Assembly (NCBI RefSeq): GCF_015624485.1
Contig: NZ_CP061378.1
Coordinates: 6,324,001 to 6,388,000, forward strand
From: Bradyrhizobium genosp. L
Lineage (GTDB): Bacteria > Pseudomonadota > Alphaproteobacteria > Rhizobiales > Xanthobacteraceae
Reading direction: 5' to 3'
DNA length: 64,000 nt
Below are positions 40,090-48,139 of this stretch, piece after piece. Position 1 is the stretch's first letter; every line of letters starts with the position of its first letter. A program made the translations under genes and the position numbers. The notes below the pieces were generated by a model. It was not told where the DNA came from. It saw only the letters and a program-made list of their open reading frames with translations, and did not search any database.

Positions 40090-41190
40090 ATGCTGAAGGA
40101 AGCCGAAAACGAACGGCTTGGGGACAGGGCGACCGAAGTCGCCGCTGCGATAGCGGAAGAAGGCCTGCGATACGTCAGCGATTCCTCTCCCGGCTTTCGT
40201 CGGAAGCGCTCCGGCACGTCGTTCACATATTACGACAAGGAAGGAAAGCGCATCACCGACACGGCGGTAGTCCGCCACATCAAATCTATCGGCATACCGC
40301 CGGCCTACGAGTCGGTCTGGATCTGCCCCTCGCCCAACGGTCACATTCAGGCGACGGGCCTCGATGCTCGCGGCCGCAAGCAGTATCGCTACCATCCGAA
40401 ATGGCGCGAGCTGCGCGACCAGAACAAGTTCGAACACGTCATGCTGTTCGCGACGGCCCTGCCTGAACTGCGCGCTCACGTCGCGACTGACATGAAGCTC
40501 GACGGCCTTCCGCGCGAGAAGGTGCTCGCCACGATCATCAGTCTCCTGGAGAAGACGCTTATTCGGGTCGGCAACGCCGAATACGCTGCGACGAACAAGT
40601 CGTACGGCCTCACCACGATGCGACGGAAGCACGTCGAGATCGGGCGCGGCGTGCTGCGCTTCGACTTCACGGGTAAGTCCGGCAAGCAATGGAAGCTTCA
40701 GGTCGAAGACAAGCGGATAGCCGCGATCGCCCGGCGCTGCGCCGAGATTCCTGGGCATGAACTGTTCAAGTACCTCGACGACGACGGCGAGCCGCGCACA
40801 GTCGATTCCGGGGACGTGAACGCTTACATCAAGGGGATCACTCAGCAGGACTTTACCGCCAAGGACTTCCGGACCTGGGCCGGCACGGTGCTTGCCGCGC
40901 TCGCGTTGTCGGAGTTCAAGAAGTACGATAGCCAGGCCGAGGCGAAGCGCAACGTCGTCGGGGCCATCGAGCGGGTCGCGAAGCAGCTGGGCAACACGCC
41001 GGCGATCTGCAGGAAGAGCTACGTTCATCCGGAAGTGTTGACGGCCTACATGTCCGGCGACTTGGCGAAGATGCTCGACGCAAAGATCGCGCAAAAGTTT
41101 AGGCAGCAGTACGCCAAGCTGACATCGGACGAGATCATGGTGCTCGCCTTCTTGCACAAGCGGCTGAAGTCGCTCAAATCTGCCGTGTAA
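40090..41190 (+). CDS. DNA topoisomerase IB
   Basis: A 366-residue poxvirus-like/bacterial topoisomerase IB. It has YYDKEGKRITDTAVVRHIKS, IGIPPAYESVWICPSPNGHI, QATGLDARGRKQYRYHPKWR, SYGLTTMRRKHVEI and the catalytic KDFRTWAGT. The nucleophilic tyrosine is Y311 in CRKSYVHPEV. The enzyme relaxes supercoils by nicking one strand through a 3'-phosphotyrosine. Its gene starts 2 bases after the phosphoesterase gene, so the pair is an operon. A 3'-end-cleaning enzyme beside a topoisomerase that forms 3' adducts makes functional sense, but this is inference. Confidence 0.92.
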   Translation: MLKEAENERLGDRATEVAAAIAEEGLRYVSDSSPGFRRKRSGTSFTYYDKEGKRITDTAVVRHIKSIGIPPAYESVWICPSPNGHIQATGLDARGRKQYRYHPKWRELRDQNKFEHVMLFATALPELRAHVATDMKLDGLPREKVLATIISLLEKTLIRVGNAEYAATNKSYGLTTMRRKHVEIGRGVLRFDFTGKSGKQWKLQVEDKRIAAIARRCAEIPGHELFKYLDDDGEPRTVDSGDVNAYIKGITQQDFTAKDFRTWAGTVLAALALSEFKKYDSQAEAKRNVVGAIERVAKQLGNTPAICRKSYVHPEVLTAYMSGDLAKMLDAKIAQKFRQQYAKLTSDEIMVLAFLHKRLKSLKSAV

Positions 41191-41214
41191 TCCTGTCCGT
41201 CTGATAGGGCGAGG

Positions 41215-41538
41215 TCACCGCCGCTTCGATTTCGAATACCACTTAGCGTACGGCGTATTCTTCACGGCGTGCCGGTTGAAATTGGTGCGCCGTCCCTCCA
41301 CCAGACGGGCCCGCGTTCTCCCAGAGCGCGCTTGGCTTCATCCACCCGTCTGTGAGCTTCGACTTCGCCACCATGGGTTTCTGCGGCTTTGGCTTCCTTA
41401 ACAGCGCGCGCCCATTAGCCTCTTCACGAGTTGCGCTCTCTCGCTCGGCTCTATGTACGGATTGCTCAGGCGCCAAACCTTCCCCTTCACGATGAAGTAG
41501 CGCCCATCCGGCGTGACCGGATGCCGGATTCCACTCAT
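41215..41538 (-). pseudogene. Hypothetical protein gene with two frameshifts
   Basis: Three frames in series give one protein: MSGIRHPVTPDGRYFIVKGK, VWRLSNPYIEPSERAQLVKR, LMGARC; then VKEAKAAETHGGEVEAHRRV, DEAKRALGERGPVWWRDGAP; then NRHAVKNTPYAKWYSKSKRR. This is the order in a conserved alphaproteobacterial hypothetical family (DGRYFVV.G.LWR..NP ... ALGERGPVWW.DGAPD.NR....NTPYA.W). The gene cannot give the full product. It is convergent with topoisomerase IB. Confidence 0.7.
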
Positions 41539-41920
41539 GCTATCAGATGAAAGGCTTGCTGCCGGTCACCGCGACGATCGTGCCTAAAGTACAGCTGGAT
41601 CTGGGTTCGGCGATCGCGCTTGCCCCGGGATCGGCCCGACCCAAAATCCTGAACGACGCGCTCGACAGCGAGCCCGGCCGAATGGCGGATGCCGAACTCT
41701 CCGATAACGATATTCTCCAAAACAAATCTCCCGACATCTCATCATCCGCGGACAATCATTGTGGCGACTGGACGGTTCCAAAACTCACCCTCGGGCGCTG
41801 GCGGCAAGCGCTGCCTGACGTCTCGGCCAAGAGCGCGAGGTGGCCTGTCCCGCATAGGAACGGGCGCGCCTTTGCAAGCTTGATCGTCGGCAACAGGTTG
41901 TGAGCCGTAGGAGACGAAAA
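41539..41920. other. Stretch without a supported gene
   Basis: A 118-codon plus-strand frame (41547-41903) is open but reads like chance sequence, and the opposite strand offers equally doubtful frames (for example LENIVIGEFGIRHSAGLAVE). Its right end carries the ribosome-binding site of the catalase gene. Confidence 0.35.
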
Positions 41921-43192
41921 ATGTATCACCACGTCAAAAAACTCATGTTTACCGTCCGCGTCGACGAGCCCGATGTCCGCTTCGGCAACATGCTGCTCGA
42001 GCAGTTCGGCGGCGCCAACGGCGAGCTCGCCGCCGCGATGCAGTATTCGATCCAAGGCCTCAACTGCGAGGATCCCGACCGCAAGGATCTGCTCATGGAC
42101 ATCGGCACCGAGGAACTCAGCCATCTCGAGATCGTCGGCACTCTGGCGCGGATGCATCTCAAGCCGTCGAAATTCGATCGGGAAGCGGCGGAGGCCGATC
42201 CCCTGATCGCCATCGCCGGCGGTGGCGGCGTCAATCTGTTCAATTCGCAGGGTAACGCCTGGACGGCCGACTACCTCAAGATTACCGGGGAGCTCGATGT
42301 CGATCTGCGCAGCAACATTGCCGCCGAGGCCCGTGCGAAGATCGTCTACGAACGCCTCATCAATTTCTGTGACGATGCCGGCACCAGGGACGCGCTGCAG
42401 TTTCTGATGACGCGCGAAATCACCCACATGAAGGCGTTCTCTCTCGCGCTGGAAAGTCTAGGCAAGCCGTCGCTCAGCATCGGCCGCGTCGCGCCCACGC
42501 CCGGACTGGTCGATCAATACTTCAACGACTCGACCGGATCGGGAGACCACGGCGAGATCGACGCCCGTGGTCCCTGGAACGAAGGAGGCGACTGGGTCTT
42601 CACGGAATCGCCCGCGATCCAGGCGGGCGACATTTCCGCAGACAGGGCCATCGTTACCGAAAGTTCGCCGGCCGCGGACGAGGCCGGGCTCAGTGACCTC
42701 CTGGTCAACGAACTGCGCGACATCTTGCACGCTGAAAAGCAATTGACCAAGGCGCTTCCCAAGATGGCAAAGGCGGCCCGATTCGATCAGTTGCGCGAAC
42801 TCTTCGAACAACACCTGACCGAAACCGAAGCGCAGGTCGAACGTCTGAACGAATGCTTCGAATTGTTGGGTTCGTCCGCACGCGCCAAACCTTGCAAGGG
42901 CATGATGGGACTGGTCGAGGAAGGGGAAGAAGTCATCGCCGAGGGATGCAAAAAGGAGAATGCAGCTGCCGATCTCGCGCTGATCGGCGCAGCCCAGCGC
43001 GTCGAACACTACGAGATCGCCGGATACAGCACGGCCCGCAACCTCGCGAGCCAGCTTCGTCACAGCGCAATCGTCGCACTCCTGTCGAAATCACTAGCCG
43101 AAGAGGAAAATGCTGACCAATTGCTCAATCAGGTCGCCCGCTCCTTGATGTCGGTCGCTAGGATGCCGACAGCGCTCGAGCAGTCCGAATAA
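41921..43192 (+). CDS. Manganese catalase fused to a DUF892 (YciF-like) domain
   Basis: A 423-residue fusion. Residues 1-~230 are a manganese (non-heme) catalase: MYHHVKKLMFTVRVDEPDVR, FGNMLLEQFGGANGELAAAM, QYSIQGLNCEDPDRKDLLMD, IGTEELSHLEIVGTLARMHL, then FLMTREITHMKAFSLALESL with the di-Mn Glu and His ligands. After a linker, residues ~257-423 are a DUF892 ferritin-like domain (LSDLLVNELRDILHAEKQLT, ENAAADLALIGAAQRVEHYE). The first part breaks down hydrogen peroxide; the second is a stress-linked helical bundle of unclear role. GGAGA seven bases before ATG 41921 sets the start. Confidence 0.9.
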   Translation: MYHHVKKLMFTVRVDEPDVRFGNMLLEQFGGANGELAAAMQYSIQGLNCEDPDRKDLLMDIGTEELSHLEIVGTLARMHLKPSKFDREAAEADPLIAIAGGGGVNLFNSQGNAWTADYLKITGELDVDLRSNIAAEARAKIVYERLINFCDDAGTRDALQFLMTREITHMKAFSLALESLGKPSLSIGRVAPTPGLVDQYFNDSTGSGDHGEIDARGPWNEGGDWVFTESPAIQAGDISADRAIVTESSPAADEAGLSDLLVNELRDILHAEKQLTKALPKMAKAARFDQLRELFEQHLTETEAQVERLNECFELLGSSARAKPCKGMMGLVEEGEEVIAEGCKKENAAADLALIGAAQRVEHYEIAGYSTARNLASQLRHSAIVALLSKSLAEEENADQLLNQVARSLMSVARMPTALEQSE

Positions 43193-43401
43193 GCTTCGCT
43201 CCGTTGAGGTCGTTCTAGTACACGTAAGCCGACCTCGCGGGTCGAATGTCGAAAAACCTCGACTTCGTCGCCCAAACCTCGTGCGGAGATCATCGCTCGG
43301 AAGAAGTGCGTTGCAACCGAGCGCACCGCGTCTCAGGGCCGACGCGGCAGGAACGCTGCCGTCCCTCGCCCGTTGCCTAGCCTCGAACAAGGGAGCTTCG
43401 A

Positions 43402-43803
43402 ATGACAGATCGGGTACGGCGCGGAATACTGAGGGGCGTAGCAGCGGCTGGCGCATTCGCCGCGGCAGCTGCAACCGCGCAGGTACGCTCCAACAGCGGT
43501 CCGAAGCAGCTCGACGCAAGCCGGTGCCCGAGGCGCCGCCCGAGCGCAGCGCCGGTCCGATTCGACCCGGCCGGGGCTCCATGCCCCGGGACAAAGTCGT
43601 CGTCGTGACGGCGCGGCGCGCGGAATCGGCCGGGCGATCGCCGTTGAGATGGCGGCTAACGGCGCCGTCGTGGTGGCCGTCGACATCGCCGGCAAGGTGT
43701 CGGCGCGCCAGGCTGCCGGAGCATCGGCGGCTGTTTCGACGGACGAACCCGCTCTACGGGAACGCGCCCGGCCATTGCGTTTCTCAGCCTCGGTCACCCA
43801 ATG
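43402..43803 (+). pseudogene. SDR oxidoreductase with export signal, truncated relic
   Basis: MTDRVRRGILRGVAAAGAFA, AAAATAQ is an Arg-containing export-signal-like start. After a spacer, PRDKVVVVT shifts frame near 43606 to GAARGIGRAIAVEMAANGAV, VVAVDIAGKVSA, the Rossmann start of a short-chain dehydrogenase. The frame stops at 43803, before the catalytic Tyr-x3-Lys. The gene lost about two thirds of its length and is frameshifted. Secreted SDRs of this kind occur near oxidative-stress genes. Confidence 0.7.
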
Positions 43804-44042
43804 ATCTTTAGCCCGCAGCCACGAGTCTATGAGATCGGTGACCAATCCTTGCCTGCGATGAGAATGCCATTGACGATTGTCTCCCCCTCCCGAACTTCTT
43901 CTCTATCCACGCCGTCCAGCAATGCCGGATGCCAGAACCGCTTAGCAATGCCAAGCGCGGGCCGCTGGAATGGCCCCCACGCACCGCTCTCGATATTCGC
44001 GCCCTGTGCCATCCTGATGTAGTTCGCCGGCGCATTGTCCGG

Positions 44043-44282
44043 TCACCTTCGCGCCAACATCACGCCGATCAAGAACGCGACCATCAGAGATTGGATTGGA
44101 GCTTCGCGGGTGGCCCTGGAGAGGCGGTCGAGCCAGGTCGGCATTGTGTCATTGTCGACGAGTGGGCTCGAGAAGGCCCGAAGCGTTACAGCGGCTTCCG
44201 ATTGTGGCGGATCCGCCACGACGTCGTCGGTCGTCATCCCAGGTGCTCCCACAATGCAGGTTGGGAACGCGGGATGCGCCAC
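44043..44282 (-). CDS. Small tail-anchored hypothetical protein
   Basis: A 79-residue protein whose C-terminus reads WLDRLSRATREAPIQSLMVA, FLIGVMLARR: an amphipathic helix followed by one membrane segment and a basic end. The N-terminal half is unconserved in appearance, so the true start may be the internal Met of DNDTMPTWLDRLS. I recall similar short membrane proteins in Bradyrhizobium. It follows the XRE gene on the same strand by 18 bases. Confidence 0.5.
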   Translation of the reverse strand: MAHPAFPTCIVGAPGMTTDDVVADPPQSEAAVTLRAFSSPLVDNDTMPTWLDRLSRATREAPIQSLMVAFLIGVMLARR

Positions 44283-44300
44283 GCGGTTCCTAGAGCGGTC

Positions 44301-44552
44301 TTACCGGGCCTTCCCTCGCTTCCTCATCCTCACCCCCGCTCCGCCGCCGTTCTCAGGGATGAACTCGACGCCAGCTTTCTCGAGGGCGATTCGGACAGCC
44401 TCTCGAACGTCTTCTGAAACGGACGGCCCGTCGTCGCCCTCCCTTTCGAGACGTTTGATTGTTGGCAACGAGCGCTTTGCTGCTTCCGCTAGTTCGGTCT
44501 GAGACCATCCCAGCAGACCGCGGGCTGCTCTTATCTGTTCGATGGAAATCAT
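44301..44552 (-). CDS. XRE-family transcriptional regulator
   Basis: An 83-residue repressor: MISIEQIRAARGLLGWSQTE, LAEAAKRSLPTIKRLEREGD, a Cro/CI-type helix-turn-helix, then VREAVRIALEKAGVEFIPEN, GGGAGVRMRKRGKAR. The C-terminal motif (GVEFIPENGGGAGVR) is shared with the regulator at 49450-49686 and is typical of a Rhizobiales XRE subfamily. It is divergent from a phage-like gene cluster, and a palindrome overlaps the -10 box of that cluster. I infer that it represses the cluster. Confidence 0.85.
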   Translation of the reverse strand: MISIEQIRAARGLLGWSQTELAEAAKRSLPTIKRLEREGDDGPSVSEDVREAVRIALEKAGVEFIPENGGGAGVRMRKRGKAR

Positions 44553-44564
44553 GGTAATTGTCGA

Positions 44565-44594
44565 TTGACACTTTTTGGATCAGGGATATGATCC
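44565..44594 (+). promoter_or_regulatory. Sigma-70 promoter with operator over the -10 box
   Basis: TTGACA (44565-44570) and TATGAT (44587-44592) are spaced by 16 bases, a near-consensus promoter for the genes starting at 44631. The palindrome GGATCA-N6-TGATCC (44577-44594) covers the -10 box. It is a good candidate operator for the divergent XRE regulator. Confidence 0.75.
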
Positions 44595-44630
44595 ATTTTG
44601 TATCAAGACTGATCGTCAAAGGCAATCCCA

Positions 44631-44888
44631 ATGACCAAACCCACCGTTTCAGCGGCCGGCGGAGCTATGCCTTCTCGCATCCTCAGCCGTCACAACCTGA
44701 TCGACGAGGCGACCGGTGAGGTGAACCTGTGGGTCCTGAAGGGCCTCGCCCGCCGTGAGGCTCTGGCAACATATGGCGCCATTACGCCGCGGTCCCTCCG
44801 CTCCGCTCTCCGCGAGCATGCCGGCCCGATCCCGCAGCTCCAGACGGCTTGGCGCGAGCGCCACGGCTGCCCGTCGAATACGTCCTAA
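44631..44888 (+). CDS. Phage-type small hypothetical protein
   Basis: An 85-residue protein: MTKPTVSAAGGAMPSRILSR, HNLIDEATGEVNLWVLKGLA, RREALATYGAITPRSLRSAL. Helical, no known motif. It is the first gene behind the TTGACA/TATGAT promoter with the XRE operator, and the first of three same-strand genes with phage character. An immediate-early or accessory phage role is inferred from position. Confidence 0.5.
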   Translation: MTKPTVSAAGGAMPSRILSRHNLIDEATGEVNLWVLKGLARREALATYGAITPRSLRSALREHAGPIPQLQTAWRERHGCPSNTS

Positions 44889-44948
44889 TCACCGCTTTTG
44901 GTCCCGCCCGCGATGGCGTGCGCCGCTCGGCCTTCTGAGGAGACTCCC

Positions 44949-45542
44949 ATGCTGGCCCCCTCCAACCCTCGCGCGCTCCAAGTCCCAGCCCGCCATCTCC
45001 GCCGTGGTGATGTCACTGGCTCCGGCGAAACCGTCCTATCGGTGAGCATCGGCGCTCGGACGCCGCGCGGCAAAGTCGAGGTCGCGCTTCAAAAGGGAGA
45101 CCGGAAGCGCAGCGCTCACTGGAACGCCAGCACCATGATCGGCGTGCGTCGGGATATGCCGGCTACTCCCATTCCGGCGCCGGCTGAAATCCCCCTCTCC
45201 GATCGGCTGTCTACCTTCAAAGAGTTGGCGACATTCGATGCCGCCGCGGCTTGGGACAAGCTGGCACCGGTACAGCAACGCGAGATTGGCACGCTGGCGC
45301 TGAGGTTTGGGACCGTCGGCCAGTGCGGCGGCTTCTTCCATGAGACGCTGGACGGCGTCCGGAAGGGCTTTGAGACCGGCCACTGGTCACCGGAAGCTCA
45401 GGCAACCGCCATCTGGCCCTCCCTGCATATCCAGCTCGTCGAGAGCGCGGCGCAGACCGCGTTCCAGGCTCTCTGCGACCACTTCGATCCGCTCTGGCCG
45501 CAACTGTTCGGCTGGTTGCGGGAATCGACCACGCAGCGCTGA
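44949..45542 (+). CDS. Hypothetical protein of the phage-like cluster
   Basis: A 197-residue protein. I chose ATG 44949 because GAGGAG precedes it by seven bases. The N-terminus (RHLRRGDVTGSGETVLSVSI, GARTPRGKVEVAL) looks like a beta unit; the C-terminal two thirds are helical (AWDKLAPVQQREIGTLALRF, GTVGQCGGFFHETLDG). No family recognised. Second gene in the cluster. Confidence 0.5.
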   Translation: MLAPSNPRALQVPARHLRRGDVTGSGETVLSVSIGARTPRGKVEVALQKGDRKRSAHWNASTMIGVRRDMPATPIPAPAEIPLSDRLSTFKELATFDAAAAWDKLAPVQQREIGTLALRFGTVGQCGGFFHETLDGVRKGFETGHWSPEAQATAIWPSLHIQLVESAAQTAFQALCDHFDPLWPQLFGWLRESTTQR

Positions 45543-45582
45543 GCACAACTCAGGTCAACGCAACAATCCAAGGAGATCGACC

Positions 45583-46005
45583 ATGATGGACGCCAGTATC
45601 AGCAATGTCATCCAATTCCAGCAACCAGGGGCGCGTCGAGCGCGTCCCTATCTGCCAAGCCGCCTGTCTGAATGGTTTTCGACCGAAGATCTTCCGACCG
45701 GAACGGCCAAAAACCGGAGGCTTCGAAGCCAACGCCGAGCGGCATGGTTCAAGGCCGAAGCCCTCGTTCGTTATTGGACGGTGCGCAAGGACCTTCACAG
45801 CGCAATTTCGTACGCCCAGAGCCATGGACTTTCGGAAGGATACATGCCCGTCTTTGTGCCCCAAGGATTGCGTTGGGAACTGCATGATCGTCGGGACATG
45901 CCCGGAAGGCGGTCGACGAATACGTTGCTGCATCGTGACAGAAACTCCAGAATAGCCGCGGGTCAATGGTCCGCATCACGCCGGAACATGACTTGCAGAA
46001 GCTGA
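45583..46005 (+). CDS. Hypothetical protein of the phage-like cluster
   Basis: A 140-residue protein from ATG 45583, with AAGGAGA eight bases upstream. VIQFQQPGARRARPYLPSRL, SEWFSTEDLPTGTAKNRRLR, SQRRAAWFKAEALVRYWTVR resembles a hypothetical family I associate with Bradyrhizobium prophages (...RLSEWF..ED...RAAW..AEALT.YW..R..FHSAI). The C-terminal 45 residues diverge and may reflect a frameshift. Third gene of the cluster. Confidence 0.5.
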   Translation: MMDASISNVIQFQQPGARRARPYLPSRLSEWFSTEDLPTGTAKNRRLRSQRRAAWFKAEALVRYWTVRKDLHSAISYAQSHGLSEGYMPVFVPQGLRWELHDRRDMPGRRSTNTLLHRDRNSRIAAGQWSASRRNMTCRS

Positions 46006-46079
46006 TGCGCGGCTTGACTGTAGCGGCCCTTAAAAAACGTTGCCTACGCTCCGACTGCAACCTTCAAGCTGGCCACGTC

Positions 46080-46205
46080 TCATCGTCCGGCTCTCAAGAA
46101 AACAAGATCGAGCCTCCCGCGGTGCCGCTCGGCTACGCGCTCGCCCCATTTCTCGTAGATAGGACGTTCTTGGTTCCAACGCGCTAAGAACTCTTCTTCG
46201 GTCAT
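46080..46205 (-). pseudogene. Truncated N-terminal fragment coupled to the NA37 gene
   Basis: A 41-residue frame, MTEEEFLARWNQERPIYEKW, GERVAERHRGRLDLVFLRAG R. Its start overlaps the stop of the nucleoid-associated gene (ATGA). The first 27 residues look like the start of a larger protein (EEEFLARWxxERPIYxxWGxxV is a pattern I associate, weakly, with RelA/SpoT-like nucleotide synthetases). The rest is lost. Confidence 0.35.
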
Positions 46206-47113
46206 GACTGATCGCGGATGTGATCGCGCACTGTGATCCCCGTCCATTGCTGCGACGTACCGTCACTCGCTTTGCCATCGATGGTCTCAACAGTGACCAT
46301 CTCCTTGAAAGCCTCAGGTGGAGCAGTGAATTTGATGCTGTTCGAGAATACCATTTTGCGAGGGCGCAGTTGACTATGAAGATCCGCGATATCCTTCTGT
46401 ATTGCGGTCATTGGAAACTTCTTGGCCTTCATAAACGTCTGGAAGTCGTCCGCGGTTTCGTCTTTGAAGAAAGTCTTCGCGAACGAGTTCACGCTGAGCG
46501 TGGGCGCCTGGTCGATCTTTAGGTAGGTGTACAGGCCTGTCATCAAGACTGCCCGCTTCTCTTGCGGGACATCCAAGGACTTGATGAATGCCTTAGTGTG
46601 ATCGAAGAAGGCTTTGGTTAAAAAAGCGCTGTTCTGAGGGATGACGCAGCAAAGAAATGCTTCGTAGAAATACTGGGCGGCGCCGTCGCGGTTCGCGCTG
46701 CTCATGTGGCTGTCGAAGACGAAAGCCTTCCACCCATCCGGAAACTTCTTAACGTCCGCTGCTGGGTCGACGTGGACGAACATACCAATCTTGTAGAGCT
46801 TGGCGGCAGGCGTAAGGAACAAGTCCTTCAAGTAGGCAGCGTCCAACGCGCCTCTCTTCACCTCGCGCAGAAATCCCGATTGCGTTTCAGCTTTGATGAT
46901 GCCGAGAAAGGGGCGCGCAGGGCTCCCAACTGTCCCAGAGAACACTACGACGATGCCGCCGGGCAATGTGCGCGCAATTTGCTTGGCCGTGAGTTGATCG
47001 GCGATAGCCTGTGACTGTTGAGCAAACTGCGTATCGTTCGCTTTGATGAGTTTTGCTGCGATCTTCGCACCTGGTGAGCAACGTGCGAATGCGCCGTCTC
47101 TTAGGCGGATCAC
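46202..47113 (-). CDS. Nucleoid-associated (NA37/YejK-like) protein
   Basis: A 303-residue protein with GTG start at 47113. FLGIIKAETQSGFLREVKRG, DLFLTPAAKLYKIGMFVHVD and AAQYFYEAFLCCVIPQNSAF are the pattern of the 37-kDa nucleoid-associated family (NdpA/YejK). The usual N-terminal ~60 residues are short or missing, so it may be truncated. YejK binds the nucleoid in Escherichia coli; accessory relatives occur in mobile and defence-rich regions. The frame upstream of the GTG remains open but shows no similarity. A 41-residue gene fragment is coupled downstream. Confidence 0.65.
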   Translation of the reverse strand: MIRLRDGAFARCSPGAKIAAKLIKANDTQFAQQSQAIADQLTAKQIARTLPGGIVVVFSGTVGSPARPFLGIIKAETQSGFLREVKRGALDAAYLKDLFLTPAAKLYKIGMFVHVDPAADVKKFPDGWKAFVFDSHMSSANRDGAAQYFYEAFLCCVIPQNSAFLTKAFFDHTKAFIKSLDVPQEKRAVLMTGLYTYLKIDQAPTLSVNSFAKTFFKDETADDFQTFMKAKKFPMTAIQKDIADLHSQLRPRKMVFSNSIKFTAPPEAFKEMVTVETIDGKASDGTSQQWTGITVRDHIRDQS

Positions 47114-47889
47114 CGAGTTCCTGGTTGGTCGCCGGCCCGGCGCGACAAGATCAAAGTTGAAGCGGCGTAACCGTCGACCCTAATCGGCGAGGCTTCGGGA
47201 AGCTCGGATCGTCGAGCCTGACGAAATGATATTCCTGATCGCCGTCGTGGGGAGTTCTTCTTCCGGTCGCGCCGAACTCGGTCGCACCGCCGAAGATGCG
47301 GAAGCTTTCGCTTGCGGCACGGGTACCTGTTCAGATCACTGTGGCGGAGTTCGCCAACGTTCGCCGACGCTTATTCAACGGATATTCGACAACTTGCCCG
47401 AAACGAACCTAAGTCATTGAAATTTATGGCGCTCCCTAGGGGAATCGAACGACGAGGGCTGACAATATTTCTATTGAAATTACAATGGCTTATTATGGGC
47501 GTCTTTTCACGTGTATCTACGCAATGTATCTACGTTGCAAGCCGTTCTTTTGTCCCCAACAAATAGGAAGCGGCCTTTTACCTCGCCGGCCGCGCGGCCA
47601 GAACGAATGCCGCACAAACCGTAATTTCAACCGTAACAATCCGTTACTGGAGCGACCCGCTCACTACGGAGGGTAGCAGCCGCTCGCATTGTCTTGAGCA
47701 AGCTAAATGAGTAGTTCGCGCACCTTGAGTAATTCTCAAAATAAATCAGTGGCTTAACATAGGTTAGCGAAACCAAATTGCCCGCCGGTTAATTGTAATT
47801 CGTCGCCGCACGGCCCTTGGCATTTAAATCGGTGATGGAACGCCGTCACCGCGATTTCGCCTCCTCACGGAATGGAAAAGGGAAAGCGC
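47114..47889. other. AT-richer stretch without a supported gene
   Basis: About 775 bases. Short frames at 47226-47420 and 47312-47566 look like chance. The middle (47450-47770) is clearly richer in A and T than the rest of the window, which is typical of insertion edges. The only recognised item is the tRNA-3'-end-like fragment at 47427-47450. Confidence 0.4.
47427..47450 (-). other. tRNA 3'-end-like fragment, possible attachment site
   Basis: On the minus strand the sequence reads GTTCGATTCCCC then TAGGGAGCGCCA: the T-loop, the 3' half of the T stem, the 3' acceptor strand and the CCA end of a tRNA. The bases before GTTCGA do not pair with the T-stem half, and no D or anticodon arm precedes it, so this is not a whole tRNA. 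Integrases that use tRNA genes leave exactly such 3' fragments at the far end of an island. Confidence 0.5.
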
Positions 47890-48096
47890 ATGACGATCAA
47901 GCGTCGTAAACGAATCAAACAAATTGAAACTCTGGAAGAGCGGCTTGCCCATCAAGCCGATGAGCTTCGGGAGAGAGCCAAAGCAATGCCGGCCGGCGTC
48001 GAGAAGGAGGCGCTGCTCAAGCGCGCTCGCCAAGCGGAGACCGGCGCGCACTTGAGCGAATGGCTGAGATCGCCCGGTCTGCGGCCACCGGATTGA
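47890..48096 (+). CDS. Small coiled-coil protein of cassette copy B, intact
   Basis: A 68-residue protein: MTIKRRKRIKQIETLEERLA, HQADELRERAKAMPAGVEKE, ALLKRARQAETGAHLSEWLR. It is the intact member of the family also seen at 2129-2346 (broken) and 26347-26541. I start it at ATG 47890, where family similarity begins, rather than at 47872. Charged, helical, probably a coiled coil. The MGESYG gene follows after 43 bases, as in copy A. Confidence 0.7.
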   Translation: MTIKRRKRIKQIETLEERLAHQADELRERAKAMPAGVEKEALLKRARQAETGAHLSEWLRSPGLRPPD

Positions 48097-48139
48097 TAGG
48101 CCGAATAGAAACCGCATTGTCGGTGCCGAATTGGCTGTC

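Noticed and set aside
40084..41157. A 357-codon minus-strand frame
   Set aside because: It is antisense to topoisomerase IB, which carries the complete active site.
47427..47450. A functional tRNA gene
   Set aside because: Only the 3' end is present; there is no D arm, anticodon arm or matching 5' acceptor strand.
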